NCBI RefSeq assembly: GCF_003096815.1
Contig: NZ_QENY01000003.1
Coordinates: 124,001-188,000 of the forward strand
DNA from: Hallella colorans
Lineage (GTDB): Bacteria; Bacteroidota; Bacteroidia; Bacteroidales; Bacteroidaceae
Length of the DNA stretch: 64,000 nt
Direction of reading: 5' to 3'
Shown: positions 27,446-36,785 of the stretch, in pieces
Layout of the letters: every line of letters begins with the position of its first letter
Position numbering within the stretch: the stretch's first letter is position 1
Position numbers and translations under genes: made by a program
Notes under the pieces: generated by a model
Databases searched by the model: none
Told to the model about the DNA's origin: nothing
The model's input: the letters and a program-made list of their open reading frames with translations, nothing else

Positions 27446-27757
27446 ATGGAAGATCATAATTCGATTATTGGTACCCAGCTCATCGTGATGACAAAATCAG
27501 ATTTAGACGAGTTAATTCATAAGGCTGCGTACAAAACGGAAGACTCCTCTTCTGATAGCAACGGTGCAGAAAAACCTGCTATACCCAATGAGGAACGCTT
27601 TATTACACGTGAGGAAGCCTCCCGACTTCTTCATGTGGATTTGAGTACTTTGTGGCGGTGGAACAAGACAAAGGTGTTATGCGCAAGAAAAGTAGGCCCC
27701 CGCAGAGTGATGTACAACTATGCAGAGGTTCTGTGTCTATTGAACGATTCTAAATAA
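27446..27757 (+). CDS. Helix-turn-helix (excisionase/MerR-like) protein
   Basis: A 103-residue protein with an N-terminal coiled segment (TQLIVMTKSDLDELIHKAA). At the end it has the HTH_17 domain ITREEASRLLHVDLSTLWRW-NK, with the wing RKVGPRRVMYN. Such proteins act as excisionases or as regulators of element replication genes. An in-frame ATG at 27380 would add 22 residues; I prefer 27446 because family members usually begin near this point. It is the first gene of a run with the DUF6291-like and DnaC-like genes. Confidence 0.78.
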   Translation: MEDHNSIIGTQLIVMTKSDLDELIHKAAYKTEDSSSDSNGAEKPAIPNEERFITREEASRLLHVDLSTLWRWNKTKVLCARKVGPRRVMYNYAEVLCLLNDSK

Positions 27758-27764
27758 TACAGCT

Positions 27765-28463
27765 ATGGAGAAGGAAATCAAGGGCTTTATGCTGTTTACA
27801 GACCAAAAGGAGGCCATCTGCTGTTTGGACGATGCAGAGGCAGGAATCCTCTTCAAGGCTCTTTATGGCTATGCTGCCAGTGGGGATAGACCAACGTTTG
27901 AGGACAAGGCTTTGATGTCCCTCTTTTGTATGCTTCGTATCCAGATTGATCGTAGCCAAAGCTCATACGAGAAGAGATGTCGGGCGAATAGGGCCAATGC
28001 CCTGAAACGTCAGGCATCTCGATTGGTTACAAGTAAGGTAGAGAACCAAACACAACTATCGTCGGCCATCGTTAGCGATGGCAATCCGTCGCAGGATAAG
28101 AATAAGACTAAGAGTAAGGATAAGAATAACATTGATGAAGAAGCTATCACTTCTGTCATCAATGTTGGTGATATGATGGACTCGTTTGAGATGATTTGGA
28201 AGATGTATGGTAAGCCTGTGGGAAACATTGTGACCTTGAGGGAAAAGTGGATGCTGCTAACTGATGAAGACAGGACGAAAATCATGCAGTATATCCCGCA
28301 GTATGTAGCTTCCCGCCCAGAAGTGCAATACCGCAAGAACTTTGAGAACTTTCTCTCCCAAAGAATATGGGAAACCGAGCCTATCCGAAATGCTAACATA
28401 AAAGTGGGTATTGTGCTGCAAGACAATGCCCCCAATAAATACGAAAACGATGAATCATGGTAA
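27765..28463 (+). CDS. DUF6291-like replication-module protein
   Basis: A 232-residue protein. The N-terminal 75 residues (KGFMLFTDQKEAICCLDDAE, ALYGYAASGDRP, YEKRCRANRANA) match the DUF6291 pattern seen in phage and island replication proteins. A charged linker (KNKTKSKDKNN) and a C-terminal helical domain follow. It resembles phage replisome organisers, where an N-terminal domain binds origin DNA and the tail contacts the helicase loader. The next gene, a DnaC-like loader, overlaps it by 7 bases, in keeping with that role. The function itself is inferred. Confidence 0.7.
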   Translation: MEKEIKGFMLFTDQKEAICCLDDAEAGILFKALYGYAASGDRPTFEDKALMSLFCMLRIQIDRSQSSYEKRCRANRANALKRQASRLVTSKVENQTQLSSAIVSDGNPSQDKNKTKSKDKNNIDEEAITSVINVGDMMDSFEMIWKMYGKPVGNIVTLREKWMLLTDEDRTKIMQYIPQYVASRPEVQYRKNFENFLSQRIWETEPIRNANIKVGIVLQDNAPNKYENDESW

Positions 28464-29047
28464 CAATGAATATAGATACTTTTAACGCAACAGTGGAAAA
28501 GCTACGCAATACGGGATTCAGCCCGGATGCCTCAAACGTGTATCTCCATATCCCAGAGGCAAAGCAGGCACTGGCTATTGGATTAAAACGTTTTGTTGCT
28601 AATCCACAATGGTTGCCAGAATACGATTTGATAGCAGATTGGCTGTCAGATAATCATGGCAGAGGATTGCTTTGTATTGGCCATGTAGGACGTGGAAAAA
28701 CGGTAATCTGTGCTAAAATTCTTCCAGTGATCCTCAATTACTACTGCCATCTGATAGTTAATGTGGCAGATGCCACCGAATTCAATACAAAACATGAGGA
28801 GTTGAAACAACGCCATATCCTTTGCATTGATGATGTAGGCGTGGAAAATGAGGCTATCAGGTATGGTGAGCGGAAAGTGCCATTTGCAGAATTGGTTGAC
28901 TTGGCAGAGAAGAAAGGTAAGTTATTGCTGATTACTACCAATCTCACTACGGCGGAACTGTCGGCAAAGTATGGTGCAAGGACGCTCGACCGTTTAAAAG
29001 CTATTACACATGTCGTGCACTTTGAGGGTGAAAGCCTACGTCGGTAA
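28457..29047 (+). CDS. DnaC-like helicase loader (AAA+ ATPase)
   Basis: A 196-residue AAA+ protein with Walker A GHVGRGKT near residue 75, Walker B HILCIDDVG near 120, sensor LLITTNLT near 156 and the arginine-finger region YGARTLDRLKAIT near 173. It should load the replicative helicase at the element's origin. It overlaps the previous gene and is followed by iteron-like repeats, so the three may form a replication unit. Confidence 0.88.
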   Translation: MVTMNIDTFNATVEKLRNTGFSPDASNVYLHIPEAKQALAIGLKRFVANPQWLPEYDLIADWLSDNHGRGLLCIGHVGRGKTVICAKILPVILNYYCHLIVNVADATEFNTKHEELKQRHILCIDDVGVENEAIRYGERKVPFAELVDLAEKKGKLLLITTNLTTAELSAKYGARTLDRLKAITHVVHFEGESLRR

Positions 29048-29077
29048 GTTACTAAGACGAGAATTCACAAGTCCGAA

Positions 29078-29160
29078 AGATAGTGAAATACCGATTTAGT
29101 GAAATAAAGATTTAGTGAAATAAAGATTAGTAAATCACTATTTTGTAAAATCACGATTTT
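29078..29160 (+). repeat. Iteron-like direct repeats after the helicase loader
   Basis: The 16-base unit GATTTAGTGAAATAAA occurs at 29093-29108 and 29109-29124. It is preceded by a partial copy (TAGTGAAATA, 29081-29090) and followed by a degenerate one (GATTAGTAAATCACTA). An AT-rich flank follows. No gene is seen in the rest of 29048-29458. Confidence 0.65.
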
Positions 29161-29458
29161 TACATACTGAGGAGCATGTTACTCTTACAGAATTTGATTA
29201 GCAAGTTGTACTTTTGTGCGGACAAATCGTTTCTGGGAAACGCCCTATCCTGCAAAAGTGACTTGCCAGCCGTTCCTGCTGGAGGATAATGCTCGCAACT
29301 CGTATTATCAAAATCCATGGAAAAATGAGCGGCACAATATCGCCAAAAGGCAGACAAGATAAATAAAACAGAGCAAACTCAGATTTGGACCATATTTGGT
29401 GTTATTAGAAAATACGATATATTCTTAAATTTCAAAGTATTTTTAATTCTATCTGAAT

Positions 29459-29710
29459 ATGATTTACGGTTACATTAGAGTAAGTAGTGACAAGCAAACT
29501 GTTGAAAACCAACGATTTGAAATCAATAATTTTTGCGAGAAACAGCACCTTCAAGTCAATGATTGGATTGAGGAGACTATCAGTGGCACAAAGAACTATA
29601 CTAAACGGCAACTCGGCAACCTCCTCAAAAAGGTTGGTAAGGATGACGTTATCATCTGTAGCGAGCTCTCTCGTCTGGGGCGCAACCTTTTTATGATTAT
29701 GGAGATATAA
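29459..29710 (+). pseudogene. Serine recombinase (resolvase/invertase), truncated
   Basis: The 83-residue frame begins IYGYIRVSSDKQTVENQR, which carries the catalytic serine, and reaches SELSRLGRN near residue 70. It then ends abruptly where an IS982 remnant begins. Full enzymes of this family have 180-200 residues and a C-terminal HTH, both missing here. The gene was probably cut by the insertion. Confidence 0.85.
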
Positions 29711-30243
29711 CTTCAGTTCGGGTTAAGCCTGTCCCTATTTTGACAAGTTAGGAGCATTGTTCCTTGTTAGAGTCATGTGCATGCTCATACATCCCACTCT
29801 ATCATGAATGGGATATGATTTAGATAAAAAATGTTGCTTAAAACAACGCCAACTGCTTAGTGTCTTCTATGCAATATCCCTGGAGAGCTTCTGCCTTGTT
29901 TTCAAAGAAGCAGTATGCCCCCAAGGCAGATACAAGATTCATGATAAAGTTTGTCATAGACCTATGGCGTGAATGTACAATTTGGGCAGTGTTTTTCAGA
30001 AGATCATTGATGGTTTTTATGATATATCTTTTGCGCAGCATCATTCTATCATAGAAAGGCATGAGTTTGTTTTTCATATTTACTCTGAGCCCCGTCATCA
30101 ACTGAATACCATCTTCAAAAAGAAAGTCAAAAAGTTTTTGTGATATGTATCCTTTGTCAGCGAACAGTTTGCCATCCAGACGTTTGGCAAGAACCTTGAA
30201 AACCTTTGGGTCTTTGTCATTCATCATTGTTTTCTTTTTCATT
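29711..30243 (-). mobile_element. IS982-family remnant with C-terminal transposase half
   Basis: On the minus strand the frame ending at 29838 encodes about 130 residues of a DDE transposase. GKLFADKGYISQKLFDFLF and LMPFYDRMMLRKRYIIKTIN, then AQIVHSRHRSMTNF, are typical of IS982. The N-terminal half and the other IS end are gone: the sequence runs straight into the 3' end of the primase gene near 30243. The end near 29711 (cagttcgggttaagc) may be the original terminal repeat. Confidence 0.75.
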
Positions 30244-30246
30244 TCT

Positions 30247-31239
30247 CTATCTGATTTTATGTTTGCCTTGTTTTGATTCCTTGTTTTGATTTTGGACTGT
30301 AACCGACATGTGTGCCTGTATCTTCCCTTTATGCTTCTGTCGCTCACGGACACGGCTGACATGAAACTCGTTGAGGTCTTTGAAATCCTTGTAGTGTATG
30401 CTCATGTTCTCAACATGAAAGCCTGCCCCTGCAAACTCCTGTACGGCTCTCCGCCCTGCATCGTCATTATCAAGGAAGGTACGAATGGAAGATATTCCCT
30501 GTGCATTCATATAACGAATTGCTTTGGCGGTATTGCTCACGGAGTTTAGCACAAGGCAGGCACTTGTTACTTTTTCTTTCATTGAAAGGAAGGAGAGGAA
30601 GTCCATAAATCCCTCGAACACGAAACTTGGCTGTATTTGTTTTGTTATCTTATACATAAATATGGGAGTGATGTCTTTCGGAGCTATCGTTCCCTTGAAC
30701 GATCCGTTATCCCGAAGCTCATACCCTCCCGACAGGTTGGCAAAGCCGATGGCTTGATAGCGCCTGCCCCTTACCTCATAGCTGATACATTTGAGGAAAG
30801 GCGTAGCCTTTTCCAAGTTGATGCAACGCACCTTTGTAAGGTATTCCTGAAAATGTGGTGGCAGAGTGTCTGATATTTCTATCAGTCTCCTTGCTCCATT
30901 TACAGCCATCACAGGCTGGGAATTATTTGGCACGAAGTCATTAAGAGAACTATATGTGCCATTATCGGAAACGTTCTGCCCCAAACGACGGATGGCTTCC
31001 GATAGCGTGCATCCCTCCATACGCATACAGAGGTCGATGATGCTTCCGCCCCGTCCTTCGCCATAATCTATCCAAAGGTTCTTCTCTGTGTCCACCTTGA
31101 AGCTTGGATGCGTTTCCTCCCTGAGCGGTGAACAATACAGGGCATAGGCAGCAGTCCTACGTACAGGCTTGATGCCTTTCCTTTCAAGATACTCTACGAT
31201 GGGGTATCGCTTGATACGTGATAAATCTTCTTCTTTCAT
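30247..31239 (-). CDS. DNA primase, CHC2 zinc finger and Toprim domains
   Basis: The 330-residue protein has an N-terminal CHC2-type zinc finger region (YALYCSPLREETHPSFKVD; GGSIIDLCMRMEG) and a Toprim domain with FEGFMDFLSFL near residue 200 and TFLDNDDAG near 258, the acidic motifs that bind metal. It synthesises primers for replication of the mobile element. The VirE-type helicase gene lies upstream on the same strand, the standard pair in Bacteroidales mobilizable elements. Its last residues (KGKIQAHMSVTVQNQNKES) lie beside the IS982 junction and may be altered. Confidence 0.85.
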   Translation of the reverse strand: MKEEDLSRIKRYPIVEYLERKGIKPVRRTAAYALYCSPLREETHPSFKVDTEKNLWIDYGEGRGGSIIDLCMRMEGCTLSEAIRRLGQNVSDNGTYSSLNDFVPNNSQPVMAVNGARRLIEISDTLPPHFQEYLTKVRCINLEKATPFLKCISYEVRGRRYQAIGFANLSGGYELRDNGSFKGTIAPKDITPIFMYKITKQIQPSFVFEGFMDFLSFLSMKEKVTSACLVLNSVSNTAKAIRYMNAQGISSIRTFLDNDDAGRRAVQEFAGAGFHVENMSIHYKDFKDLNEFHVSRVRERQKHKGKIQAHMSVTVQNQNKESKQGKHKIR

Positions 31240-31464
31240 TGTGATATGTTTTAATTGAATTGATTAAATAATTTTTGTTTGAATGACAATAGTTCGTCTG
31301 AATTATATTTGAATGAATTTCCCTTTTCCTAAGTCTTTCCCCTCCAAACTTTTTCATCTTTCTTCTTACTACAAACTACTCTACTCTAAGTTGTTGTTAA
31401 TCAGTTATATATTATGATTTTGAAGAAACTACACATCCAACTACATTTGCCTATTACACATAGT

Positions 31465-32735
31465 TTACGACATCTGACTGCTGCAACTATTCAGCAAAGG
31501 ACACGGCAGAATCTTTCTTACCTTATACACATAGATGGGGCTGCCACCGTCACGCCTTCGGCTTACTTTCTCAAAGCCTGCCTTTCTAAGGGCTTCGCCC
31601 ATGTGCTTTAAGGACAAGGGATGATGCGTATAGTAGCCTAAGTAGGTGATTATCTCGGTGGTGGTCATATAGGTACAATAGGGATTATCCTCCGTTGGCT
31701 TCTCAAAGCAGCGTAGCAGTAGTTCCATTTCTGCGGTCTGCACTTGGAAATCCTCGCTCTCCTGTATAGTTCCGTTATCTCTTCATCGTCAAACCAATAG
31801 CGGAAACCTATGCTCAACAAGGCTTTAGATTCCGCATATACTCTGTCCATTGAAATACGTTTTGCTCTCTCAATATCTATGGAAAGCACTTCAAAGGGCA
31901 GGAACCGTCTGCTTCCTGTAGGGTCTGTAAGAAAGTCATTGCCGTTCACTGATGCCACAAAGCTTGCCAAGTGGGGATGCTCTTCCACGTATTTGTCGTA
32001 GGGTATATGGTATTTGACCATCGGACAGGTGATGAGGTTTTTGAGCTCGTTCTCGTCCCGTTTGTTGAGGGCTTTGAGCTGGTCGTCAATGTTTACGATG
32101 AGGTTTTGCTCGATATAGGTGAGCGTGTCCTTCTCCTGCGGATATATCTTGCCGGTATAACTGTAACCGTGCAGTTTGGGTGGACAAAGTAAATCGAGAA
32201 ACGTTGTCTTGAACTTTCCCTGCTCACCTGTGAGCACAAGGCAGGTATGGTTACGGCATTCACGGTTGTCCATGGCATTAGCGACCACCGCCACAAGCCA
32301 TTTGGTAAGATACGGCAACCACTTGTCAGAGTTGCGCACGACCACGCAACTTGCCAAGTTGGGAATGGCTTTCAGTGAAAGGGAAGAACTACTGCTTATA
32401 TCCACCGATGGTAAGTTTTTGAAATACTCCTGTATAGGGTTGATACGTGGAGAGAAGCTGCTCTCGATAATGGAGTAGAGATTATCAGAAGATGTGATAA
32501 TCCCGATGTCGTTGTCTATCTCTCTGCGGAGCGTGTTGATTTCATAGCGACCCACTTTTGAGAAGTGAGTATCGTCCTTGTCCCTGTATTCAGTTCTTCC
32601 CAACACCGTGTTGTATCTGAACTCATAATAAGAGGAGAGATAAGTTTCTATCTCACCATTTTTGGAGGAAGTCTTCCTTTGCTTAGGCATATTGTTTCCT
32701 CCCTTCGATTTGCTTTTATCTGCATTCTTCTTCAT
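31465..32735 (-). pseudogene. VirE-type P-loop helicase/DUF3874 protein, frameshifted
   Basis: The gene starts at ATG 32735 (MKKNADKSKSK). The first frame carries the VirE ATPase core: LTGEQGKFKTTFLDLL near residue 165, LIVNIDDQL near 210, and DPTGSRRFLPFE near 270, then reaches DDEEITELYR. There the frame is lost: the expected ESEDFQVQTAEMELLLRCFE continues one frame over, at 31760-31763, and runs to 31465. One missing G in agg-gag explains it. The C-terminal part has the usual YMTTTEIITYLGY winged-helix segment. The downstream primase may still be made. Confidence 0.82.
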
Positions 32736-33325
32736 TATATGCTTAGTTTGGTTTCCGAGAGTGAAGTTATGAAGAGAACAGGAAAGTTCCAAGCATTCAA
32801 AGAGTGCTTGCATAATGTTGCATTCATTGGCAATAAAGTTCGCACGGATTTTTATGGAGACAGAAAAAGAAATGACTGATTTAAACACGAATTAAGTCAA
32901 AACTGGGTATAAAATAGCAAGGAAAGACAGAGATAGAAGTGTACCTTTTGCACTCGTTTGCAGTATTCTGCATCGATATTGCAAACAATAGAATCAGCAC
33001 AGAAATAGGGTATCGTTTGTCCACACTAAAAGTGTTACAAGGTGTCACTTGAACGAAGAATGATTGAATAGGACATACCCCGCTCTATCTTTGCACCAAA
33101 CGGACGGTGAAAGAAGAAAACAGAGAAAGAATGCGCAAACGGCTGCCGATAAAATGCGTTAGTTTTCCTTGAAGTTCCCGATATTTCCCAGCCATTCCTT
33201 AATGCTTTGAAGTATGACAAACTCATCATACTTTTGCAGGCATAAACGTGCGATGAAACGCAGAACAGACAAAGGTGTTGTCAATACCAATAAGACAAAA
33301 GTACAAACAAAACAACAATAGAATT
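32736..33325. other. Divergent intergenic region of the primase/HTH module
   Basis: No gene is supported in these 590 bases. It separates the minus-strand VirE/primase unit from the plus-strand HTH genes and holds the promoter at 33207-33236. Confidence 0.5.
33207..33236 (+). promoter_or_regulatory. Promoter of the two HTH genes (TTG-N19-TACTTTTG)
   Basis: TTG at 33207-33209, 19 bases, TACTTTTG at 33229-33236. This is a full consensus match, leaving a leader of about 80 bases before ATG 33326. Confidence 0.65.
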
Positions 33326-33628
33326 ATGGGATATTTTATCATTACGGATTCAAACTGGGCAAAACTGAGGAACGAGATACTCAGTCTTGCCGAGACCTGC
33401 CACAAGGCATTCGGAGAACAGAGCAGGCACACCGATTGGCTGCACAACGGCGATGTATGCAGGTTGCTTAATATCAGCAAGCGTACATTGCAGCACTATC
33501 GGGATACAGGTGTGTTGCCTTTTGCCCAAATAGGGCATAAGTGTTATTACAAGCATGAGGACGTGGAGTGGCTGTTGCAGACTAAATCGGAGAAGCCTAA
33601 AACAGATAAATCTAAGAATAACAAATAA
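33326..33628 (+). CDS. Helix-turn-helix protein 1 (mobile-element type)
   Basis: A 100-residue protein starting MGYFIITDSNWAKLRNEI. It has an HTH_17 domain in the second half (VCRLLNISKRTLQHYRDTGV, wing QIGHKCYYKHEDVEWLL) and a Lys-rich tail. Such pairs of small HTH proteins lie beside VirE and primase genes in Bacteroidales mobilizable elements and probably regulate excision or mobilization. The ATG at 33326 is preferred because the longer frame starts with low-quality sequence. Six bases separate it from the second HTH gene. Confidence 0.82.
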   Translation: MGYFIITDSNWAKLRNEILSLAETCHKAFGEQSRHTDWLHNGDVCRLLNISKRTLQHYRDTGVLPFAQIGHKCYYKHEDVEWLLQTKSEKPKTDKSKNNK

Positions 33629-33634
33629 AATAAG

Positions 33635-33928
33635 ATGACAATGGAGTCAATAAAGGACTTGAATATGGAAGCGGATGATATGCAGGTGGTGCTGTCCGCA
33701 CTTGAAGGAGTGAACAGACGGATAAAGGAAGTGGCACAGACACATAAACCGCTGTTTGGAGGTGAGCATTTCCTAACGAGCAAGGACATATGCGAGCGAC
33801 TGTATATCAGCCCTCGTACCTTGCAGGACTATCGGGACAGGAAAGTTATCCCCTATACGCAATTCGCAGGGAAGATACTCTATAAGGAGTCGGATTTGGA
33901 AAGGCTGTTAGAGGAGAATTATAAGTGA
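33635..33928 (+). CDS. Helix-turn-helix protein 2 (mobile-element type)
   Basis: A 97-residue partner of the preceding protein. The HTH domain reads LTSKDICERLYISPRTLQDY with the wing FAGKILYKESDLERLL. It is co-transcribed with HTH protein 1. In related elements mobilization genes (mobA/mobB-like) usually come next; here only a 180-base gap and an IS30 element follow. Confidence 0.82.
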   Translation: MTMESIKDLNMEADDMQVVLSALEGVNRRIKEVAQTHKPLFGGEHFLTSKDICERLYISPRTLQDYRDRKVIPYTQFAGKILYKESDLERLLEENYK

Positions 33929-34008
33929 TAGCGCAAGTTCAACATAGAACTGCAATCCCAAGTACGGGTGTAGCTTAATAATCCATACCTGAAAACACCG
34001 AGGGGTTT

Positions 34009-34025
34009 GGGGGCGAGCAGCCCCC
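34009..34025 (+). other. GC-rich hairpin in the expected oriT/mob region
   Basis: gggggc (34009-34014) pairs with gccccc (34020-34025) around a 5-base loop, with no T-run after it. It follows a ggggttt tract. Similar G-rich hairpins occur near mobilization regions of Bacteroides elements, but the link is only inferred. Confidence 0.4.
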
Positions 34026-34109
34026 ATGAGTGGAAAAATCAGCAAGCAATGCATAAAAATGAAAAAGGGAGACCTCTGTCTCCCAAAGATTAATTAAATT
34101 TGCATTGCT

Positions 34110-35057
34110 ATGTACAAACAATTAACCTCGGAGCAAAGGTACACAATTTCTGTGCTACTCCAAAACGGAATGAAACAAAAAGACATTGCCAAAGCGATAA
34201 ATGTAAGTCCAAGTACAGTGTCACGTGAAATAAGACGTAACAGTGGGATTAGAGGACACTACAACTGGGAGACAGCCCAAGCAAATGCAGTACGCACAAA
34301 ACGCAAGAAGCCAGGTAATCGTTCAGTTGACAAGGATGTCATGGAAGAGGCGAAACGCTTTCTTGTTACCGAACAGTGGTCTCCGAAACAAATATACGGT
34401 GCATTGGCCAATGATGGCAAGTATATTTGTCATGAAACCATATACCGTATGATACGTAAAGACAAGGCAGAAGGAGGGAAACTATACCAACACTGTCGTC
34501 ACAGGCTAAAGCATCGTGCCAGACCTGTCGGGGGCAGACGCATATCCATAGTCAACAGAACAAGCATCAGCGAAAGACCTGCAGAAGCTGACGGCAAGCG
34601 CTTTGGGGACTTCGAGATGGATACTATCGTAGGAAGAGGAAATCACGGTGCCATCGTTACACTGATAGAACGCAGTACAAACATGCTGTTTATGAGAAAA
34701 CTTAAAAAGGGAAAGAATGCCATAGAGCTGGCACGTACTGTAATACATCTGCTATCTCCATTCAAAGGGCATGTCAAGTCTATTACAACAGACAACGGTA
34801 CTGAATTCGCTTGCCATGAAATGATAGGAAAAAGCCTTGGTGTCAACATCTATTTTGCCGATCCATACTCTTCATGGCAGAAGGGCGGCATAGAAAATGC
34901 AAACGGACTGATTAGGCAATACGTGCCAAAATCAGAAACTTTTGAACATGTCAGCCATCAACAAATCACAAAGTGTTCAAGGAAAATTAACATGAGACCA
35001 AGAAAGAAATTAGGATTTAAAACACCATACGAGTGCTTTTACGAACAAATTAAGTAA
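34110..35057 (+). CDS. IS30-family transposase, intact copy
   Basis: The 315-residue transposase has the IS30 N-terminal HTH (LTSEQRYTISVLLQNGMKQK; NVSPSTVSREIRRN) and a DDE domain: FEMDTIVG near residue 170, SITTDNGTEF near 227 and KGGIENANGLIRQY near 262. A -7-like TAAATTTG lies at 34095-34102. Just before it a perfect hairpin (gggagac-ctct-gtctccc, 34067-34084) lies beside five A, which would stop minus-strand transcription. By comparison with the next copy, the right end of the IS is near 35067. The element spans about 34067-35067. Confidence 0.92.
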   Translation: MYKQLTSEQRYTISVLLQNGMKQKDIAKAINVSPSTVSREIRRNSGIRGHYNWETAQANAVRTKRKKPGNRSVDKDVMEEAKRFLVTEQWSPKQIYGALANDGKYICHETIYRMIRKDKAEGGKLYQHCRHRLKHRARPVGGRRISIVNRTSISERPAEADGKRFGDFEMDTIVGRGNHGAIVTLIERSTNMLFMRKLKKGKNAIELARTVIHLLSPFKGHVKSITTDNGTEFACHEMIGKSLGVNIYFADPYSSWQKGGIENANGLIRQYVPKSETFEHVSHQQITKCSRKINMRPRKKLGFKTPYECFYEQIK

Positions 35058-35084
35058 ATTTGCACTTGCTTGTTGAATTCACGG

Positions 35085-35967
35085 ATTGCCAAAGCGATAA
35101 ATGTAAGTCCAAGTACAGTGTCTCGTGAAATAAGACGTAATAGTGGAGTCAGAGGACGCTATAATTGGGAAACAGCCCAAGCAAATGCAGTACAGACAAA
35201 GCGCAGAAAGCCAGGCAATCGTTCAATCGACAAGGATGTCATGGAAGAGACAAGGCATCTTCTTGTTACCGAGCAATGGTCTCCGGAACGAATATCCGGT
35301 GTATTGGCCAAGGACGGCAAGTATATTAGCCATGAAACCATATATCGTATGATACGTAAGGACAAGGCAGAAGGAGGAACATTATATAAACACTGTCGTC
35401 ACAAGCTGAAGCGTCGCACCAGACCTGTTGGTGGTAGGCGCATATCCATACCCAACAGAACAAGCATCAGTGAGAGACCTGCTGAAGTTAACGGAAAACG
35501 CTTTGGAGACTTCGAGATGGACACGATTGTTGTAAGAGGAAACCATGGGGCCATCGTGACACTGATAGAGCGCAGTACAAGTATGCTGTTTATGAGAAAA
35601 CTCAAAAAGGGGAAAAATGCCAAAGAACTGGCACGTACTGTAATACATTTGCTGTCTCCATTCAAAGAGCATGTCAAGTCTATTACAACTGACAACGGTA
35701 CTGAATTCGCTTATCATGAAATGATAGGCAAAAGCCTTGGTGTCACCATCTATTTTGCTGACCCATACGCTTCATGGCAGAAAGGGGCCATAGAAAATGC
35801 AAACGGACTGATTAGGCAATACGTGCCAAAAACAGAAACGTTTGAACATGTCAGCCATCAACAAATCACAAAGTATTCAAAGAAAATTAACATGAGACCA
35901 AGAAAGAAATTAGAATTTAAAACACCATATGAGTGCTTTTACGAACAAATTAAGTAAATTTGCACTT
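35085..35967 (+). pseudogene. Second IS30 copy, 5'-truncated
   Basis: From 35085 the sequence matches the first copy from base 34185, so the first 25 codons and the left end are missing. The remaining frame, open from about 35070, keeps the HTH end, FEMDTIV, SITTDNGTEF and the AIENANGLIRQY glutamate. Scattered differences from copy 1 (VVRGN for VGRGN, EFKTP for GFKTP) show that it is not a recent duplicate. Only 18 bases separate the copies. Without the N-terminus it is probably inactive. Its right end lies 40 bases before the first gene of the polyene cluster. Confidence 0.85.
35933..35962 (+). promoter_or_regulatory. Possible outward promoter at the IS30 right end
   Basis: GTG at 35933-35935 (one base off TTG), 19 bases, and TAAATTTG at 35955-35962 fit the Bacteroidota promoter and point into the polyene cluster, 45 bases before its first ATG. 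No native promoter is visible in the remaining 40 bases. Confidence 0.45.
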
Positions 35968-36007
35968 TCACGTTCTTCAAAAAATATAATAAAACAATTA
36001 ATAAAAT

Positions 36008-36736
36008 ATGAAATATGCTTTAGTAACAGGAGCCTCGCGAGGTATAGGACGTGCAGTGGCTTTGCGCTTAGCAAATGAGTATCCTGTCATAATCAATTAT
36101 CATTCTAATTCCGAAAGTGCTAATGAGGTAAAGGAACTAATAGAGGCGAACGGGGGTTATGCAGAGTTGCTACCTTTTGATGTTGCAGATTCACAATCTA
36201 TAGAAAATGCGATTGACCTGTGGGAACAAAGACATCCTGATGATTATATTTCTGTGTTAGTAAACAATGCAGGTATTCGTCGAGACAATGTTATGTTTAT
36301 GATGGCAAATGAGGAATGGCATGATGTCATCAATACGAATCTTAATGGCTTTTTCTATATCACAAGACGCCTATTGAAACATATGATGCCTCGTAAACGA
36401 GGTGGAAGAATTATAAACATGTCATCGCTTTCTGGTTTGAAAGGAATGGTAGGTCAGGTAAATTATAGTACTGCAAAAGCAGCGCTAATAGGAGCGACGA
36501 AAGCTTTAGCTCAAGAGGTAGCCCCTCGTAACATCACAGTGAATGCAGTGGCTCCAGGTTTCATACAAACAGATATGACTAAGGATTTGCCACAGGACGA
36601 ACTTAAAAAGTTAGTACCTGTAGGACGTTTTGGAAAACCAGAAGAAGTGGCAGCATTGGTAGGCTTCTTGGTTTCGGATGACGCAGCCTACATCACTGGT
36701 GAGGTAATCAGTATAAATGGTGGTCTTTATACATAA
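36008..36736 (+). CDS. 3-oxoacyl-ACP reductase, FabG-like (polyene cluster KR)
   Basis: The 242-residue short-chain dehydrogenase has the NADPH motif TGASRGIGRA near residue 7, NNAG near 85, the catalytic Ser in MSSLSG near 138, and YSTAK (Tyr/Lys) near 151. It ends with the FabG-like DAAYITGEVISINGG. It should reduce the 3-keto group in each elongation round. It is the first gene of the cluster and the ketosynthase follows after 49 bases. Aryl-polyene clusters carry a dedicated KR of this type, which is why I do not call it housekeeping FabG. Confidence 0.9.
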   Translation: MKYALVTGASRGIGRAVALRLANEYPVIINYHSNSESANEVKELIEANGGYAELLPFDVADSQSIENAIDLWEQRHPDDYISVLVNNAGIRRDNVMFMMANEEWHDVINTNLNGFFYITRRLLKHMMPRKRGGRIINMSSLSGLKGMVGQVNYSTAKAALIGATKALAQEVAPRNITVNAVAPGFIQTDMTKDLPQDELKKLVPVGRFGKPEEVAALVGFLVSDDAAYITGEVISINGGLYT

Positions 36737-36785
36737 TCGCTATTACATTCCAATCATTCATAATATAATTAAGGTATAATAAGTA

